From Streptosporangium subroseum (GTDB lineage Bacteria; Actinomycetota; Actinomycetes; Streptosporangiales; Streptosporangiaceae), in NCBI RefSeq assembly GCF_900188345.1, contig NZ_FZOD01000001.1, positions 124,001 through 188,000 of the forward strand: a stretch of 64,000 nt of DNA, given 5' to 3'. The notes under the pieces are model-generated. The model had not been told where the DNA came from, ran no database searches, and saw only the letters and a program-made list of their open reading frames with translations. The position numbers and the translations under genes are program-made. This document shows, piece after piece, positions 46,566 through 56,600 of this stretch; within the stretch, counting starts at the first letter, position 1, and each line of letters begins with the position of its first letter.

Positions 46566-47500
46566 TGGCGCATGCCGCAGACTCCTCACCGGTGCTCCGC
46601 CAGGCCGCCCGGCCGCAGAGTTCCGCTCCCAAGGAGCCGCGCGTCGGCTTCGAGGGCAGGATGATGACGCCCGGCCTGATCCTGCTGGCCGCGCTGTCGA
46701 TCGTGCCCTTCCTCGCCCTGATCGCGATGAGCTTCTCCCGTGTCCTGCTGCTGGGCGGGGTCCGGCTCGAGGTGATAGGCATCACCAACTGGGTGCGCTT
46801 CTTCACCGACGCCGACATGTGGATGTCGTGGCTCCGCACGATCATCTATTTCGTGCTCACCGTCGGGCTGGAGATGGCGCTGGGGGTGGGCATCGCGCTG
46901 TGCCTGTACCGGGTGCTGCGCGGCCGTAACATCCTGCTCAGCCTGCTGCTGCTGCCGATGTTCGCCGCACCCGTGATCGTCGGCCTGCTGGGCCGCTACC
47001 TCACCGACTCCACCTTCGGGCTCTACGCGTGGGTGCTGCGCTCCCTCGGTTACACCGGAGACATCCTCGGCAGCCCTGTCAGCGCCTTCGCCGCCGTCGT
47101 GCTGATGGACGTGTGGGAGTGGACCCCGTTGATCGCCCTGATCACCCTGGCCGGCCTGTCCAGCGTGCCGCAGTCGGTGCGGGAGGCCGCCGCCGTCGAC
47201 GGCGCCCCGGCCTGGATGACGCTGCGGTACATCATCTTCCCCGCGATCGCCAACGTGCTGCTGGTCGCCCTGCTCATCCGCTCGATGGACGCCATCCGCT
47301 ACTTCGACATCATCTGGGTCACCACCAACGGCGGACCCGCGGACGCGACCAAGATCGTCCCCATTCGGCTGTACGAGACCGCGTTCCGCTTCTTCGACCT
47401 CGGTTACGCCGCCGCCATCGGCCTGGCGATGCTGGCCTTCTCGATCTTCATCGCCCGCACCTTCGTCCGGTTGCTGGACACCAGGGGGCTGACCCGATGA
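46565..47500 (+). CDS. sugar ABC transporter permease (MalF type)
   Basis: 311 residues, six helices. The EAA loop is REAAAVDGAPAWMTLRYIIFP. The cytoplasmic N-terminus is short. Overlaps the binding-protein gene by one base (TGATG), and its stop overlaps an ATG (47497) that starts a relic copy of the next gene's N-terminus. Confidence 0.92.
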   Translation: MAHAADSSPVLRQAARPQSSAPKEPRVGFEGRMMTPGLILLAALSIVPFLALIAMSFSRVLLLGGVRLEVIGITNWVRFFTDADMWMSWLRTIIYFVLTVGLEMALGVGIALCLYRVLRGRNILLSLLLLPMFAAPVIVGLLGRYLTDSTFGLYAWVLRSLGYTGDILGSPVSAFAAVVLMDVWEWTPLIALITLAGLSSVPQSVREAAAVDGAPAWMTLRYIIFPAIANVLLVALLIRSMDAIRYFDIIWVTTNGGPADATKIVPIRLYETAFRFFDLGYAAAIGLAMLAFSIFIARTFVRLLDTRGLTR

Positions 47501-47609
47501 GCACCCTCATGACGCCGCGATCATCCGTACCCCGGCGGGCCGCACGGGAAGGGGGGCCGACCCGATGAGCACCTCGATGACGCCGCGGTCGTCCGTACCC
47601 CGGCAGGCA
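47484..47609. repeat. 67-bp duplication spanning a gene junction
   Basis: Two ~59-bp copies (47484-47542 and 47551-47609), about 90% alike, each carrying ACCCGATGAGCACC, CATGACGCCGC and TCCGTACCCCGGC. The first holds the MalF-type stop/ATGA; the second holds the real MalG-type ATG (47565). Copy 1 encodes a 23-codon relic, MSTLMTPRSSVPRRAA and seven more residues, ending in TGA at 47568 inside a new ATGA. Confidence 0.85.
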
Positions 47610-48515
47610 GGCCCCGATCAGGCCGTACGGGGGAACGGGCACGGGATCCTCGCCGCCCCGCCGGGGATGCCGCAGTCCCCGCTGGAGGAGAGCAGCCGGC
47701 GCTCGCGGTGGGTGGTGGGGATTCTTCTCGCGGTGGCCCTGCTCTGGACGCTGGTCCCGCTGCTCTGGATGCTTCTGTCGTCGTTCAAGAACCGCACGGA
47801 CGTGACCTCGGCCACGCCGCAGGTCCTGTTCGCGCCGACCCTGGACAACTACCGCAACCTGTTCACCGGCTCGAACAACCTCGGCCCTTACATCTGGCAC
47901 AGCGTGCTCGCCGCCGGGATCTCCGCGCTGCTCGCGGTCTGCCTGGGCGCGCTCGCCGGCTACGGCCTGGCGCGGACCCAGATGCGCGGGAAGAAACACC
48001 TGGCCTTCTGGATCATCTCGACCCGCATGGCGCCCATCGCCGCGGTCGTGGTCCCGCTGTTCCTGATCTTCCGCGGGCTTGGCCTGATCGACTCGATTCC
48101 CGGCCTGGTGCTGGCCTACCTGACCTTCAACCTGCCGTTCGCCATCTGGCTGATGAGCGCGTTCTTCGCCGAGGTTCCGGCCTCCCTGGAGGAGTCGGCG
48201 CTCGTCGCCGGCTGCACCCGCTGGCAGGCCTTCCGCACGGTCATCCTCCCGCTGACCAAGTCGGGGCTGGTCACCACCTTCGTGCTCTGCCTGGTCTTCG
48301 CCTGGAACGACTACGCGTTCGCCGTGGTCTTCTCCGGGCCCAACTCCCAGACGCTGCCCATCGCCGCCTCCCAGCTGGTCACCCAGACGGGCATCGACTG
48401 GGGCCAGCTCACCGCCATCGGCACGATCGTGGTCGTGCCGATGATGCTCGCCGGGCTCGCCGTGCGCCGCTGGCTGGTCACCGGGCTCACCCTCGGCGCC
48501 GTCACCGGAGAGTAG
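47565..48515 (+). CDS. sugar ABC transporter permease (MalG type)
   Basis: 316 residues, six helices, with EAA loop EESALVAGCTRWQAFRTVILP. The N-terminal ~50 residues are a Pro/Gly-rich cytoplasmic tail partly duplicated upstream. Partner of the MalF-type permease. The ATG at 47565 overlaps the stop of the 23-codon relic frame, so translational coupling was kept after the duplication. Confidence 0.92.
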   Translation: MSTSMTPRSSVPRQAGPDQAVRGNGHGILAAPPGMPQSPLEESSRRSRWVVGILLAVALLWTLVPLLWMLLSSFKNRTDVTSATPQVLFAPTLDNYRNLFTGSNNLGPYIWHSVLAAGISALLAVCLGALAGYGLARTQMRGKKHLAFWIISTRMAPIAAVVVPLFLIFRGLGLIDSIPGLVLAYLTFNLPFAIWLMSAFFAEVPASLEESALVAGCTRWQAFRTVILPLTKSGLVTTFVLCLVFAWNDYAFAVVFSGPNSQTLPIAASQLVTQTGIDWGQLTAIGTIVVVPMMLAGLAVRRWLVTGLTLGAVTGE

Positions 48516-48526
48516 GAGCGTGGGCC

Positions 48527-49615
48527 ATGACCTCGCACAACGTTCATCCTCGGTCCCACCACCGGCGCGGAGGGGAACCGAAGGCCACGCGCGAGCACAC
48601 CATGCGCGCGGCGGTGCTGCACGGCGTGGGAAAGATCACGCTGGAGGAGCGGCCCCGGCCCGAGCCCGGCCCGCGGGAGGTGCTCGTACGGGTCGCCTCG
48701 GTCGGGACGTGCGGTTCCGACGTGCACTACTACGAGCACGGGCGGATCGGCGACTTCGTGGTGGAGTCACCGCTGGTGCTCGGCCACGAGCCCTCCGGGA
48801 CGGTGGTCGCCGCCGGGTCCGGGGCCGGCCGTCACCGCCTGGGGCAGCGCGTCTCGCTGGAGCCGGGGGTGCCCGACTTCACCTGCCCGCAGTGCCGAGC
48901 CGGCCGCTACAACCTCTGCCCGCGGATGCGATTTTTCGGCACCCCTCCGATCGACGGCGCCTTCTGCGAGTACGTCGTCGTGCACGAGGAGTTCGCCCAC
49001 CCCGTCCCGGACGCCCTGTCCGATGACGCCGCCGCCCTGATCGAGCCGCTGTCGGTGGGCGTGTGGTCCTGCGGGAAGGCACGGGTCGGGCCGGGCACCC
49101 GCGTGCTCGTCACCGGCGCGGGCCCGGTCGGGCTGCTCTGCCTGCAGGCCGCCCTGGCCTTCGGCGCCACCGACGTCATGATCACCGATGTCAACCCCGT
49201 CCGGCTCGGGCTGGCGCGTGACCTGGGGGCGAGCGCGACCCTCGACGTACGGGAGGACCGCCTGGCCGATGCCGCGTTCGACCCCGACGTACTGCTCGAA
49301 TGCTCGGGTCATCCCGCCGCCATCGGGGAGGCCGTCCGCTCGGTGGAGCGGGCCGGCCGGGTCGTCCTCGTCGGCATGGGCGGGGACGAGATCCCGCTGC
49401 CGCTGGCGCACGTGCAGACGCGTGAGCTTGAGGTGACGGGCACGTTCCGCTACGCGAACACCTGGCCGACGGCCATCGAACTGGTCGTCTCGGGACGCGT
49501 CCGGCTGGACGCCCTGGTCACCGGCCACTACGGCCTGGCCGAGGTCGAGCAGGCGCTCACGGCGGGGACCCGCGACCCCGGATTGGTCAAGGCCGTCGTA
49601 CAACCGCAGGAGTGA
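48527..49615 (+). CDS. zinc-dependent polyol (sorbitol/xylitol-type) dehydrogenase
   Basis: 362 residues, medium-chain dehydrogenase. Catalytic zinc ligands Cys in VGTCGSDVHYYEHG and His/Glu in LGHEPSG; NAD-binding motif TGAGPVGLL; MRFFGTPPIDGAFCEYVV is typical of sorbitol dehydrogenases. The structural-zinc loop reads FTCPQCRAGRYNLCP, lacking the first Cys, as in many SDHs. Start at ATG 48527 (AGGAG upstream); ATG 48602 (MRAAVLHG) would give the family's usual N-terminus. Oxidises the sugar alcohol imported by the ABC system. Confidence 0.88.
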   Translation: MTSHNVHPRSHHRRGGEPKATREHTMRAAVLHGVGKITLEERPRPEPGPREVLVRVASVGTCGSDVHYYEHGRIGDFVVESPLVLGHEPSGTVVAAGSGAGRHRLGQRVSLEPGVPDFTCPQCRAGRYNLCPRMRFFGTPPIDGAFCEYVVVHEEFAHPVPDALSDDAAALIEPLSVGVWSCGKARVGPGTRVLVTGAGPVGLLCLQAALAFGATDVMITDVNPVRLGLARDLGASATLDVREDRLADAAFDPDVLLECSGHPAAIGEAVRSVERAGRVVLVGMGGDEIPLPLAHVQTRELEVTGTFRYANTWPTAIELVVSGRVRLDALVTGHYGLAEVEQALTAGTRDPGLVKAVVQPQE

Positions 49616-49619
49616 TGAC

Positions 49620-50725
<1,106 letters not shown>

Positions 50726-50738
<13 letters not shown>

Positions 50739-50801
50739 CGGCCGGACGCGAACCTCGATCCCCGCACTGCCCATCTGACGGCCGGACGCGAACCCCGGTC
50801 C
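50726..50801. repeat. 40-bp duplication containing the ATPase stop codon
   Basis: ACTGCCCAyCTGACGGCCGG plus ACGCGAACCyCGrTCC occurs at 50726 and again at 50766. In copy 1 the CTGACG includes the stop codon of the ABC ATPase. Confidence 0.85.
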
Positions 50802-50814
50802 CGGCTGGCGGGAC

Positions 50815-51618
50815 TCATATCGTGAGGCCGCCGTCGACGGGCACGACCGCGCCGGTGACGTACGAGGCGCGGTCGCTCAGCAGCCAGGCGGCCGCTTCGG
50901 CGACCTCCTCCGGGGCGGCGACGCGGCGCAGTGGAGTGCCGGCGCTGAACTCCTCGGCGATGGCCGGTTCCTCCGCGACCAGCCGCTGGAACATCGCGGT
51001 CCTGGTGGTGCCCGGAGCGATGGCGTTGACCCGGATGCCCTCGGGCCCGTACTCGACGGCGGCGGTCTCGGTGAGGCTGTTCACCGCCCGCTTGGAGGCG
51101 GAGTACGGTCCCAGCTTCGCGCTGGCCCTGAGGCCGGCGGTACTGCTGTTGTTGACGATCGCCCCGCCCCCGGCCGTCGCGCGCATCGCCTTGATCTCCG
51201 CCACCATGGCCAGCCAGACGCCCTTGTAGTCGATCGAGGTGACCCGGTCGAAGTCTTTGTCGGGCACCTCGGCCAGGGGTACGTGAGAAATGGACACTCC
51301 GGCGTTGTTGAAGGCGACGTCGAGGCGCCCGTGGCGCTCCACCACCGTGTCGACCGCGTTCTGGATGCTCTCCGCGTCGGCCATGTCGGCCACCACGTAG
51401 TCGGCGGTGCCGCCGCCCGCCCGGATCTCGTCGACCACGTCGCTCAGCTCGGACTCGGTGCGTGAGGTCAGCACGACCGACGCGCCCTCCCGGGCGAAGA
51501 GCCGTGCGGCGGCGGCGCCGATGCCCCGCCCCGCCCCGCTGACCAGTGCCACCTTGTCTTCGAGGAGCCCGTGAGCGGCAGCGTTCGTACCGTTGCTTTC
51601 TGTCATCGATTTGCTCAT
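50815..51618 (-). CDS. SDR family oxidoreductase
   Basis: 267 residues: LVSGAGRGIGAAAARLF (NAD(P)-binding), FNNAGVS, active-site Ser in NNSSTAG, YSASKRAVN with the catalytic Tyr/Lys, and the C-terminal SYVTGAVVPVDGGLT. Classical SDR, convergent with the polyol ABC operon; could act on the same sugars. Start ATG 51618 or 51606. Confidence 0.92.
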   Translation of the reverse strand: MSKSMTESNGTNAAAHGLLEDKVALVSGAGRGIGAAAARLFAREGASVVLTSRTESELSDVVDEIRAGGGTADYVVADMADAESIQNAVDTVVERHGRLDVAFNNAGVSISHVPLAEVPDKDFDRVTSIDYKGVWLAMVAEIKAMRATAGGGAIVNNSSTAGLRASAKLGPYSASKRAVNSLTETAAVEYGPEGIRVNAIAPGTTRTAMFQRLVAEEPAIAEEFSAGTPLRRVAAPEEVAEAAAWLLSDRASYVTGAVVPVDGGLTI

Positions 51619-51802
51619 ATATCCAGTTTGTGACAGTTGGACCGCCTCGGCCTCTCAATAGCGATATCTCGCCGACCTGCGATAACGGTCGTTCAACGGA
51701 TGCAAATGCGGGCAAACCGGCGTGCGGCCCTCACCTGTCGCGGCACAGGCCGTCCGGACCGGATGAACCGTCCGCCCAGGGCCTCCTGATTTTTGTGTTC
51801 CG

Positions 51803-51831
51803 TTGACACCCCCGGCCCCGTACATCAATAT
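51803..51831 (+). promoter_or_regulatory. candidate promoter of the methyltransferase-TetR operon
   Basis: TTGACA (51803-51808), a perfect -35 hexamer, then 17 bp and CAATAT (51826-51831) as -10. The -10 touches the 30-bp palindrome, so a bound repressor would block the promoter. Confidence 0.5.
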
Positions 51832-51859
51832 GAACATACGTTCATGAACGTCTGTTCAT
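51830..51859. promoter_or_regulatory. 30-bp palindromic operator (TetR-type)
   Basis: ATGAACATACGTTCA followed by TGAACGTCTGTTCAT is symmetric at 28 of 30 positions. Two overlapping GAAC-n-GTTC elements suit a pair of TetR dimers. It sits over the promoter of an operon that itself encodes a TetR regulator. Confidence 0.65.
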
Positions 51860-51931
51860 AATAAGCGTCCCACCGAACCGAGACCCCGAGGCCGGCGAAG
51901 CCATTCGATCGCGCCCACAGGAGGAAAAAGG

Positions 51932-52786
51932 ATGCATTCCATCGTCAACACCGAGCAGGCCGAGGCGTGGAACGGCTACGAGGGCAACCACTGGGCCGAT
52001 CACCAGGACCGCTACGACGCCGTGAACAGCGGGTTCAACGACCACCTGCTCGCGGCGGCCGCCATCGGCGAGCGGGACCGGGTGCTCGACATCGGGTGCG
52101 GAAACGGGCAGGTGACCCGGCTGGCCGCCCGGCGGGCGCGGCTCGGGCACGCCGCCGGGGTCGACCTGTCGGCGCCGATGCTCCAGCGGGCCCGCGCCAC
52201 CGCCGCCGACGAGGGGGTCGCCAACGTGACCTTCGAGCAGGGAGACGCCCAGATCCACCCCTTCCCCACCGCGGGCTTCGACGTGGCGGTCAGCCGCTTC
52301 GGGATCATGTTCTTCACCGACCCGGTCGCCGCGTTCGCCAACATCGGCCGCGCGCTGCGGCCGGGAGGCCGCCTCGCCTTCCTGGCCCTGCGGGACATGA
52401 GCGACAACGACCTGGGCGCCGTCTTCGCGGCGATGGCCGAACACCTGCCCCCGGGCTCGTCGTGGCCCGCCTCCGACGGGCCGGCCCCCTCCGGGCCGGA
52501 GTCGCTGGCCGACCCGGCCCGCATCCGCGAGGTGCTCACCGGCGCCGGCTACGAGAAGGTGACCTCGGTGCCCATCGATGCGCCCCAGGTGTGGGGTAGG
52601 GACGCCGCGGACGCGGCCAGGTTCCTCCACGCCTGGGGCCCCGTCCGCCACATGCTCGGCCAGGTCGACCAGACCACCGCCGCCCGGGCCCGTGACGCGC
52701 TCACGGCGGCGATGCGGCCCTATGAAGAGCCCGACACCGTACGGCTGCGCGGCGCCGCCTGGCTCGTCACCGCCACCCGCCCCTGA
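51932..52786 (+). CDS. class I SAM-dependent methyltransferase
   Basis: 284 residues. Motif I VLDIGCGNGQVTRLAAR, AAGVDLSAPML, FEQGDAQIHPFP and FDVAVSRFGIMFFTDP give a Methyltransf_11/25 type enzyme. Excellent ribosome binding site (AGGAGGAAAAAGG) before ATG 51932. First gene of an operon with the TetR regulator; acts on an unknown small molecule, perhaps one that induces the repressor. Confidence 0.9.
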   Translation: MHSIVNTEQAEAWNGYEGNHWADHQDRYDAVNSGFNDHLLAAAAIGERDRVLDIGCGNGQVTRLAARRARLGHAAGVDLSAPMLQRARATAADEGVANVTFEQGDAQIHPFPTAGFDVAVSRFGIMFFTDPVAAFANIGRALRPGGRLAFLALRDMSDNDLGAVFAAMAEHLPPGSSWPASDGPAPSGPESLADPARIREVLTGAGYEKVTSVPIDAPQVWGRDAADAARFLHAWGPVRHMLGQVDQTTAARARDALTAAMRPYEEPDTVRLRGAAWLVTATRP

Positions 52787-52880
52787 CCAACCGCCAGGCG
52801 ACGACGCGGACCATACACAAAGGAGCCCGACGCCGTACGGCTGCGCGGCGCCCTCTGACCGTCTGCCGGGCGACGCGCGG
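52724..52880. repeat. 96-bp duplication of the methyltransferase gene end
   Basis: AGCCCGACACCGTACGGCTG plus CGCGGCGCC (52728-) recurs at 52824 almost unchanged, and CTGACCAACCGCCAGGCGACG (copy 1, with the stop codon) corresponds to CTGACCGTCTGCCGGGCGACG in copy 2. Copy 2 lacks ~25 bp and encodes nothing. Confidence 0.8.
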
Positions 52881-52897
52881 GTCGTGGCACTCATACG

Positions 52898-53554
52898 ATG
52901 CAGGTGATGTCACCGAGAAAAGCAGCCGTCCTGCGTGACGGCGGCGGCGGTCAGAGCCTGCGCGAGCACCTGATCTCCGCCGCCGAACGCCTCATAGCCC
53001 TGCGCGGCACCGTCGGCCTCACCGTGCGCGACATCGCCCGGGAGGCCCAGGTCGCCGACGGCGTGCTCTACAACCACTTCGCGGGCAAGGAGGAGCTCCT
53101 CGCGCTCGCCCTGCACGCCCACGTCCAGACCGTGGAACGCGAGCTGGTCGAGCTGCCCGGCAAGGCCGGCAGCGGCACCGTCGAGGCCAACCTGCACGTC
53201 TACCTCACCCACGGCGTGGCCCTGCACACCGCCATCCTGCCCGCCTTCGCGGGCCTGCTCGGCCGGCCCGAGGTCCTCGCCCTGTTCGCCGGCATGCCCA
53301 GCCCCGTCGGAGACGGGCTGGGACTGCGGGCGCACCTGGCCGGCTACCTGCGCGCCGAGCAGGATCTCGGCCGCATCGCCCGGGGCGTCAGCGTCGAGGC
53401 CGCCGCCACGATGATCATCGGTGCCTGTCACGAGCTGGTCCTGCCCCCCATGCTCTTCGATCCCACCGCGACCTCGGTCCAGGTCCCGCCCGGCTTCGTG
53501 GACGACCTGGTCGCCATCGTCATGAACGGCCTCCGCCCGGCCCGTACCCCCTGA
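52898..53554 (+). CDS. TetR family transcriptional regulator
   Basis: 218 residues. HTH: LISAAERLIALRGTVGLTVR then DIAREAQVADGVLYNHFAGKEELL, with a TetR ligand domain after it. Starts at ATG 52898 or 52907. Separated from the methyltransferase by the duplicated gene end. Likely represses its own operon through the 30-bp palindrome at 51830. Confidence 0.92.
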   Translation: MQVMSPRKAAVLRDGGGGQSLREHLISAAERLIALRGTVGLTVRDIAREAQVADGVLYNHFAGKEELLALALHAHVQTVERELVELPGKAGSGTVEANLHVYLTHGVALHTAILPAFAGLLGRPEVLALFAGMPSPVGDGLGLRAHLAGYLRAEQDLGRIARGVSVEAAATMIIGACHELVLPPMLFDPTATSVQVPPGFVDDLVAIVMNGLRPARTP

Positions 53555-53712
53555 GGGCCGTCCCACCGAACCTCCGGAAGGCCGGCCCGCGCCACCCCGT
53601 CCGGACCTCCGAAGGACCGTCCCACCGAACCTCCTGAGAGTCAGCCGCGCCACCCGGCCCGGACCTCCGAGGGTCGTCCCATCGGATCTCCGGAGGCACG
53701 TCCGCGCCACGC
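53540..53712. repeat. 58-bp tandem repeat, three units, from the TetR gene end
   Basis: Units at 53540, 53598 and 53656 share GACCTCCGAGGRyCGTCCCA, then yCGRAyCTCC and GCGCCACCC. Unit 1 includes the TetR stop codon. Confidence 0.85.
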
Positions 53713-53821
53713 CTCGACCTCCGCGCGGGGGACGGCGGATCCGCCCGGAGACGGACGACCGGGAGGGAAGCGGCGACCTACCGTTCTGTGCGACAAGTCC
53801 CGCGCAGGCAAGGAAAATCAC

Positions 53822-54526
53822 ATGTTCAAGGACTCAGCCGACTTCAGACGCGTCGCCTCCGGCACGCTGCTGATCGCCGCGCCTCTGCTCCAGGCGGTCG
53901 CCGCCGTCGTCGACCCGGGCACCTGGGGCGACGAGCGCGAGGCCGTCGGCTACGGCGCCAACCCCGCGCTCGCACAACTCCAGTCGGCGATGTATCACTG
54001 GTCCTACCTGCTGATGGCCCTGGCGACTCTCGGCCTGCTGCACGTGATGCGCCGCCGTGCCGTGGTCTTCGGCCACGTCGTCGGCACGCTGACCGTCCTC
54101 GGCTACGTCAACTTGTCGGGCCTGCTCATGATCGACCCGGTGGAGTGGTGGCTCGGGCAGCACAACACACCGGAGAGGACCCAGCAGATCCTCGACGAGA
54201 TGCTGAACCTGCCCGGCGTGGTCTTCGGTTTCCAGCTGCCGTGGCTGTTCCTCGGCCTCTTCGGCCTGCCCGTCCTGCTGGTCGGCGTGTGGCGGGCCGG
54301 GTTCGCGCACTGGTGGGTGCCCCTCCTCGCCGGCATCGGCTACGGCGCCTCGCTGCTGATTCCGTACGGCCCGGTGACCGTCGCGGCGTGGAGTGCGGCG
54401 GCCGTCGCGCTGGGCTCGCTCGGGATCAGGATGCTCCGGATGAGCCGCGAGGAGTGGATCTCCCACTACCCGACGGCCGTCCCGGGACGGACCACGCCCG
54501 ACTCATACGCGAACACCACCGCCTGA
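53822..54526 (+). CDS. integral membrane protein of unknown function
   Basis: 234 residues with about six transmembrane helices (~14-32, 57-77, 84-106, 132-160, 164-184, 187-205) and a charged C-tail. No family recognised. Its last 61 bases overlap the convergent response-regulator gene. GGAAAATC precedes the ATG. Confidence 0.7.
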   Translation: MFKDSADFRRVASGTLLIAAPLLQAVAAVVDPGTWGDEREAVGYGANPALAQLQSAMYHWSYLLMALATLGLLHVMRRRAVVFGHVVGTLTVLGYVNLSGLLMIDPVEWWLGQHNTPERTQQILDEMLNLPGVVFGFQLPWLFLGLFGLPVLLVGVWRAGFAHWWVPLLAGIGYGASLLIPYGPVTVAAWSAAAVALGSLGIRMLRMSREEWISHYPTAVPGRTTPDSYANTTA

Positions 54527-55128
54527 GCCCGATCCCGCAGATGGAGTTTCATCAGCACCCTCGCCACGTGGGTCTTCACCGTGGCCTCACCGACGAAGAG
54601 CTTGGCCGCGATCTCGGCGTTGGTCAGGCCGCGGGCCAGGGAGTGCAGCACCTCCAGCTCGCGCGGGGTGAGGTCGGCCAGCTGCGGCGGGGGCACGGGG
54701 TCGTGGCGGCCGGCGAAGGAGGCGATGACCCGGGTGGTGACGGCGGGGTCGAGCAGGGCGTCACCACCGGCGACGACACGGATGGCGTCCAGGAGCTGTT
54801 CGGGCGGCGAGACCTTGAGCAGGAAACCGCTGCTCCCCGTGCGGAGCGCGGCGTAGAGGTTCTCGTCGGTGTCGAAGGTCGTCAGCATGACGACCTTCGG
54901 CGGGTCCGGCCAGTCCAGCAGCTGCTTCGCGGCGGTGAGGCCGTCCATGCGCGGCATCGAGATGTCCATCAGCACGAGGTCCGGCCGGGTACGTCGAGCC
55001 ACCGCGACGGCCTCGACCCCGTCGGGCGCCTCTCCCACCACCTCCATGCCGGGCTCGCTCTCCACGATGAGCCTGAGCCCGGCACGGACCATCGCCTGGT
55101 CGTCGGCGATGACGATGCGAATGCTCAT
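54466..55128 (-). CDS. response regulator, NarL/LuxR family
   Basis: 220 residues: receiver domain (IADDQAMVRAG, Asp55 in LVLMDISMPRMDG, Lys in GFLLKVSPPEQ) and LuxR HTH (LTPRELEVLHSLARGLTNAE, FVGEATVKTHVARVLMKL). Downstream of its kinase with a 69-bp gap. Targets unknown; the convergent membrane protein is one candidate. Confidence 0.93.
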   Translation of the reverse strand: MSIRIVIADDQAMVRAGLRLIVESEPGMEVVGEAPDGVEAVAVARRTRPDLVLMDISMPRMDGLTAAKQLLDWPDPPKVVMLTTFDTDENLYAALRTGSSGFLLKVSPPEQLLDAIRVVAGGDALLDPAVTTRVIASFAGRHDPVPPPQLADLTPRELEVLHSLARGLTNAEIAAKLFVGEATVKTHVARVLMKLHLRDRAQAVVFAYESGVVRPGTAVG

Positions 55129-55197
55129 TCCTTCTCCCTGACCGGTGGTTCGGTGGTTCGTTCACGGGGGTGCCCCGTCATCGGCGGTGTCGCCGGA

Positions 55198-56373
55198 TCA
55201 TCTGATCCACTCATTCGCGAACGTCTCCAGGGAGATCGGCAGAGAGGCGTGGACCCGGAACCCGCCCCCGGGACGTGGGCCGGCCTCGAACACGCCGCCG
55301 AACAGCGCGGCCCGCTCGCGCATGCCGGCGAGACCGTTGCCCGTCGACAGCCCCGGCGGGCCGCCACCGCCCTCGTCGAGGACCTCCACCTCCACGGAGC
55401 CGGGCCGGTAGGAGACGGTGACCCGGATCGCGGACTCCCCCGCGTGCTTGACCGCGTTGGTGAGCGCCTCCTGCGTGATGCGGTAGGCCGACAGGTCCAG
55501 CCCGGGGGCGAGCCGTACCGCCTCGCCTCTCACGTCGAGGGTGATCCGCAGCCCCGAGGAGACGAGCGCGTTCACCATGCCGGGCAGCAGGTCCAGACCC
55601 GGCTGCGGAATGGTCTCGTCCAGGGGCATGCGCAGCGCGCCGAGCATGACCCGCAGTTCTTCCACGGCCTCGCGGCCCATCCGCTCGATGCCGAGGAGCG
55701 CCTCGGCGTCCCCGCTCCCCGTACGGCGGAGCACCCCGGCCTGCATGACCATCATGCTGACGCTGTGGGCGACGACGTCGTGCAGCTCGCGGGCGATGCG
55801 GATCCGCTCTTCGGCGACGGCCTCGGCGGCTCGGCGTTCCCTGTCACGTTCCAACCGTTCGGCGTGGGCGGACAGGCGGAGCGTGCGTGTGGCGTGGGCG
55901 TGCAGGGCGAGGCCGGTGAGGTAGGCGGCGGCGAAAACGACGGTCAGGAAGGTGGCCTCACCGAACGGGAGCCCGCGATGGTCGACGGCGCCCGAGTCGA
56001 AGGCCAGGACTCCGGCGACGGCCCAGGCCAGGCCGGGCTTGAGGGGGAGCTCGGCGCCGATCGTGTGAAAGGCGATCAGCAGGGAGGCGAGCTGCCAGGT
56101 CTGGCAGAACTCGTACCCCTGCCGGTACCAGACGTACTGGGCGAGGATCATGAGGATGAAGACCGCGACCGGCGCCCTGCGGCGGAACCACACGAGCACG
56201 CCGGTGACAATCGCCTGACCGATCCACCACGGTTCGGGTGTCTCGGCGGCGCCGTACTCGGTCGCGACGGTAAACGCCTCGAGCATGCCGAGAGCGACAA
56301 TCACGCAACCGATGAGCGCATCGGATTTCGACACCGTACGGAGGTGTCGAAAGAAGGGAGACGGAACCGCCAT
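55198..56373 (-). CDS. sensor histidine kinase, NarL-partner class
   Basis: 391 residues. Four to six transmembrane helices in the first ~160 residues without a large extracellular loop, HisKA_3 H-box ARELHDVVAHSVSMMVMQ (His198), HATPase (ITQEALTNAVKHA, NGLAGMRERAALFGG). Typical actinobacterial intramembrane-sensing kinase paired with the adjacent regulator. Confidence 0.93.
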   Translation of the reverse strand: MAVPSPFFRHLRTVSKSDALIGCVIVALGMLEAFTVATEYGAAETPEPWWIGQAIVTGVLVWFRRRAPVAVFILMILAQYVWYRQGYEFCQTWQLASLLIAFHTIGAELPLKPGLAWAVAGVLAFDSGAVDHRGLPFGEATFLTVVFAAAYLTGLALHAHATRTLRLSAHAERLERDRERRAAEAVAEERIRIARELHDVVAHSVSMMVMQAGVLRRTGSGDAEALLGIERMGREAVEELRVMLGALRMPLDETIPQPGLDLLPGMVNALVSSGLRITLDVRGEAVRLAPGLDLSAYRITQEALTNAVKHAGESAIRVTVSYRPGSVEVEVLDEGGGGPPGLSTGNGLAGMRERAALFGGVFEAGPRPGGGFRVHASLPISLETFANEWIR

Positions 56374-56600
56374 GTTCGGAGACTAAAGCCTCATGTCCTC
56401 CATGCATACAGGACAAGTCATCCAGGCAAGCCACCCACAAGTGGGACCTAAGTCATTTCCCCCAAAAGAGGATATTTCATCCCATAGATGCTTTTTAGAC
56501 CCGCCCACTCCGATAATCGCTCTTAAAAGCACAGGCCCAAGGGATAGCCACTTCGACACAGGCCAAGCGCCACTCCCGAAAGAACACGCCTGGATGATCG

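Larger units (their letters stand above)
51619..51931. other. 313-bp divergent spacer with promoter and TetR-type operator
   Basis: Separates the SDR (minus) from the methyltransferase (plus). The right half holds a sigma-type promoter and a 30-bp palindrome, annotated separately. The left half shows no feature I can support beyond presumed SDR promoter elements. Confidence 0.6.
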
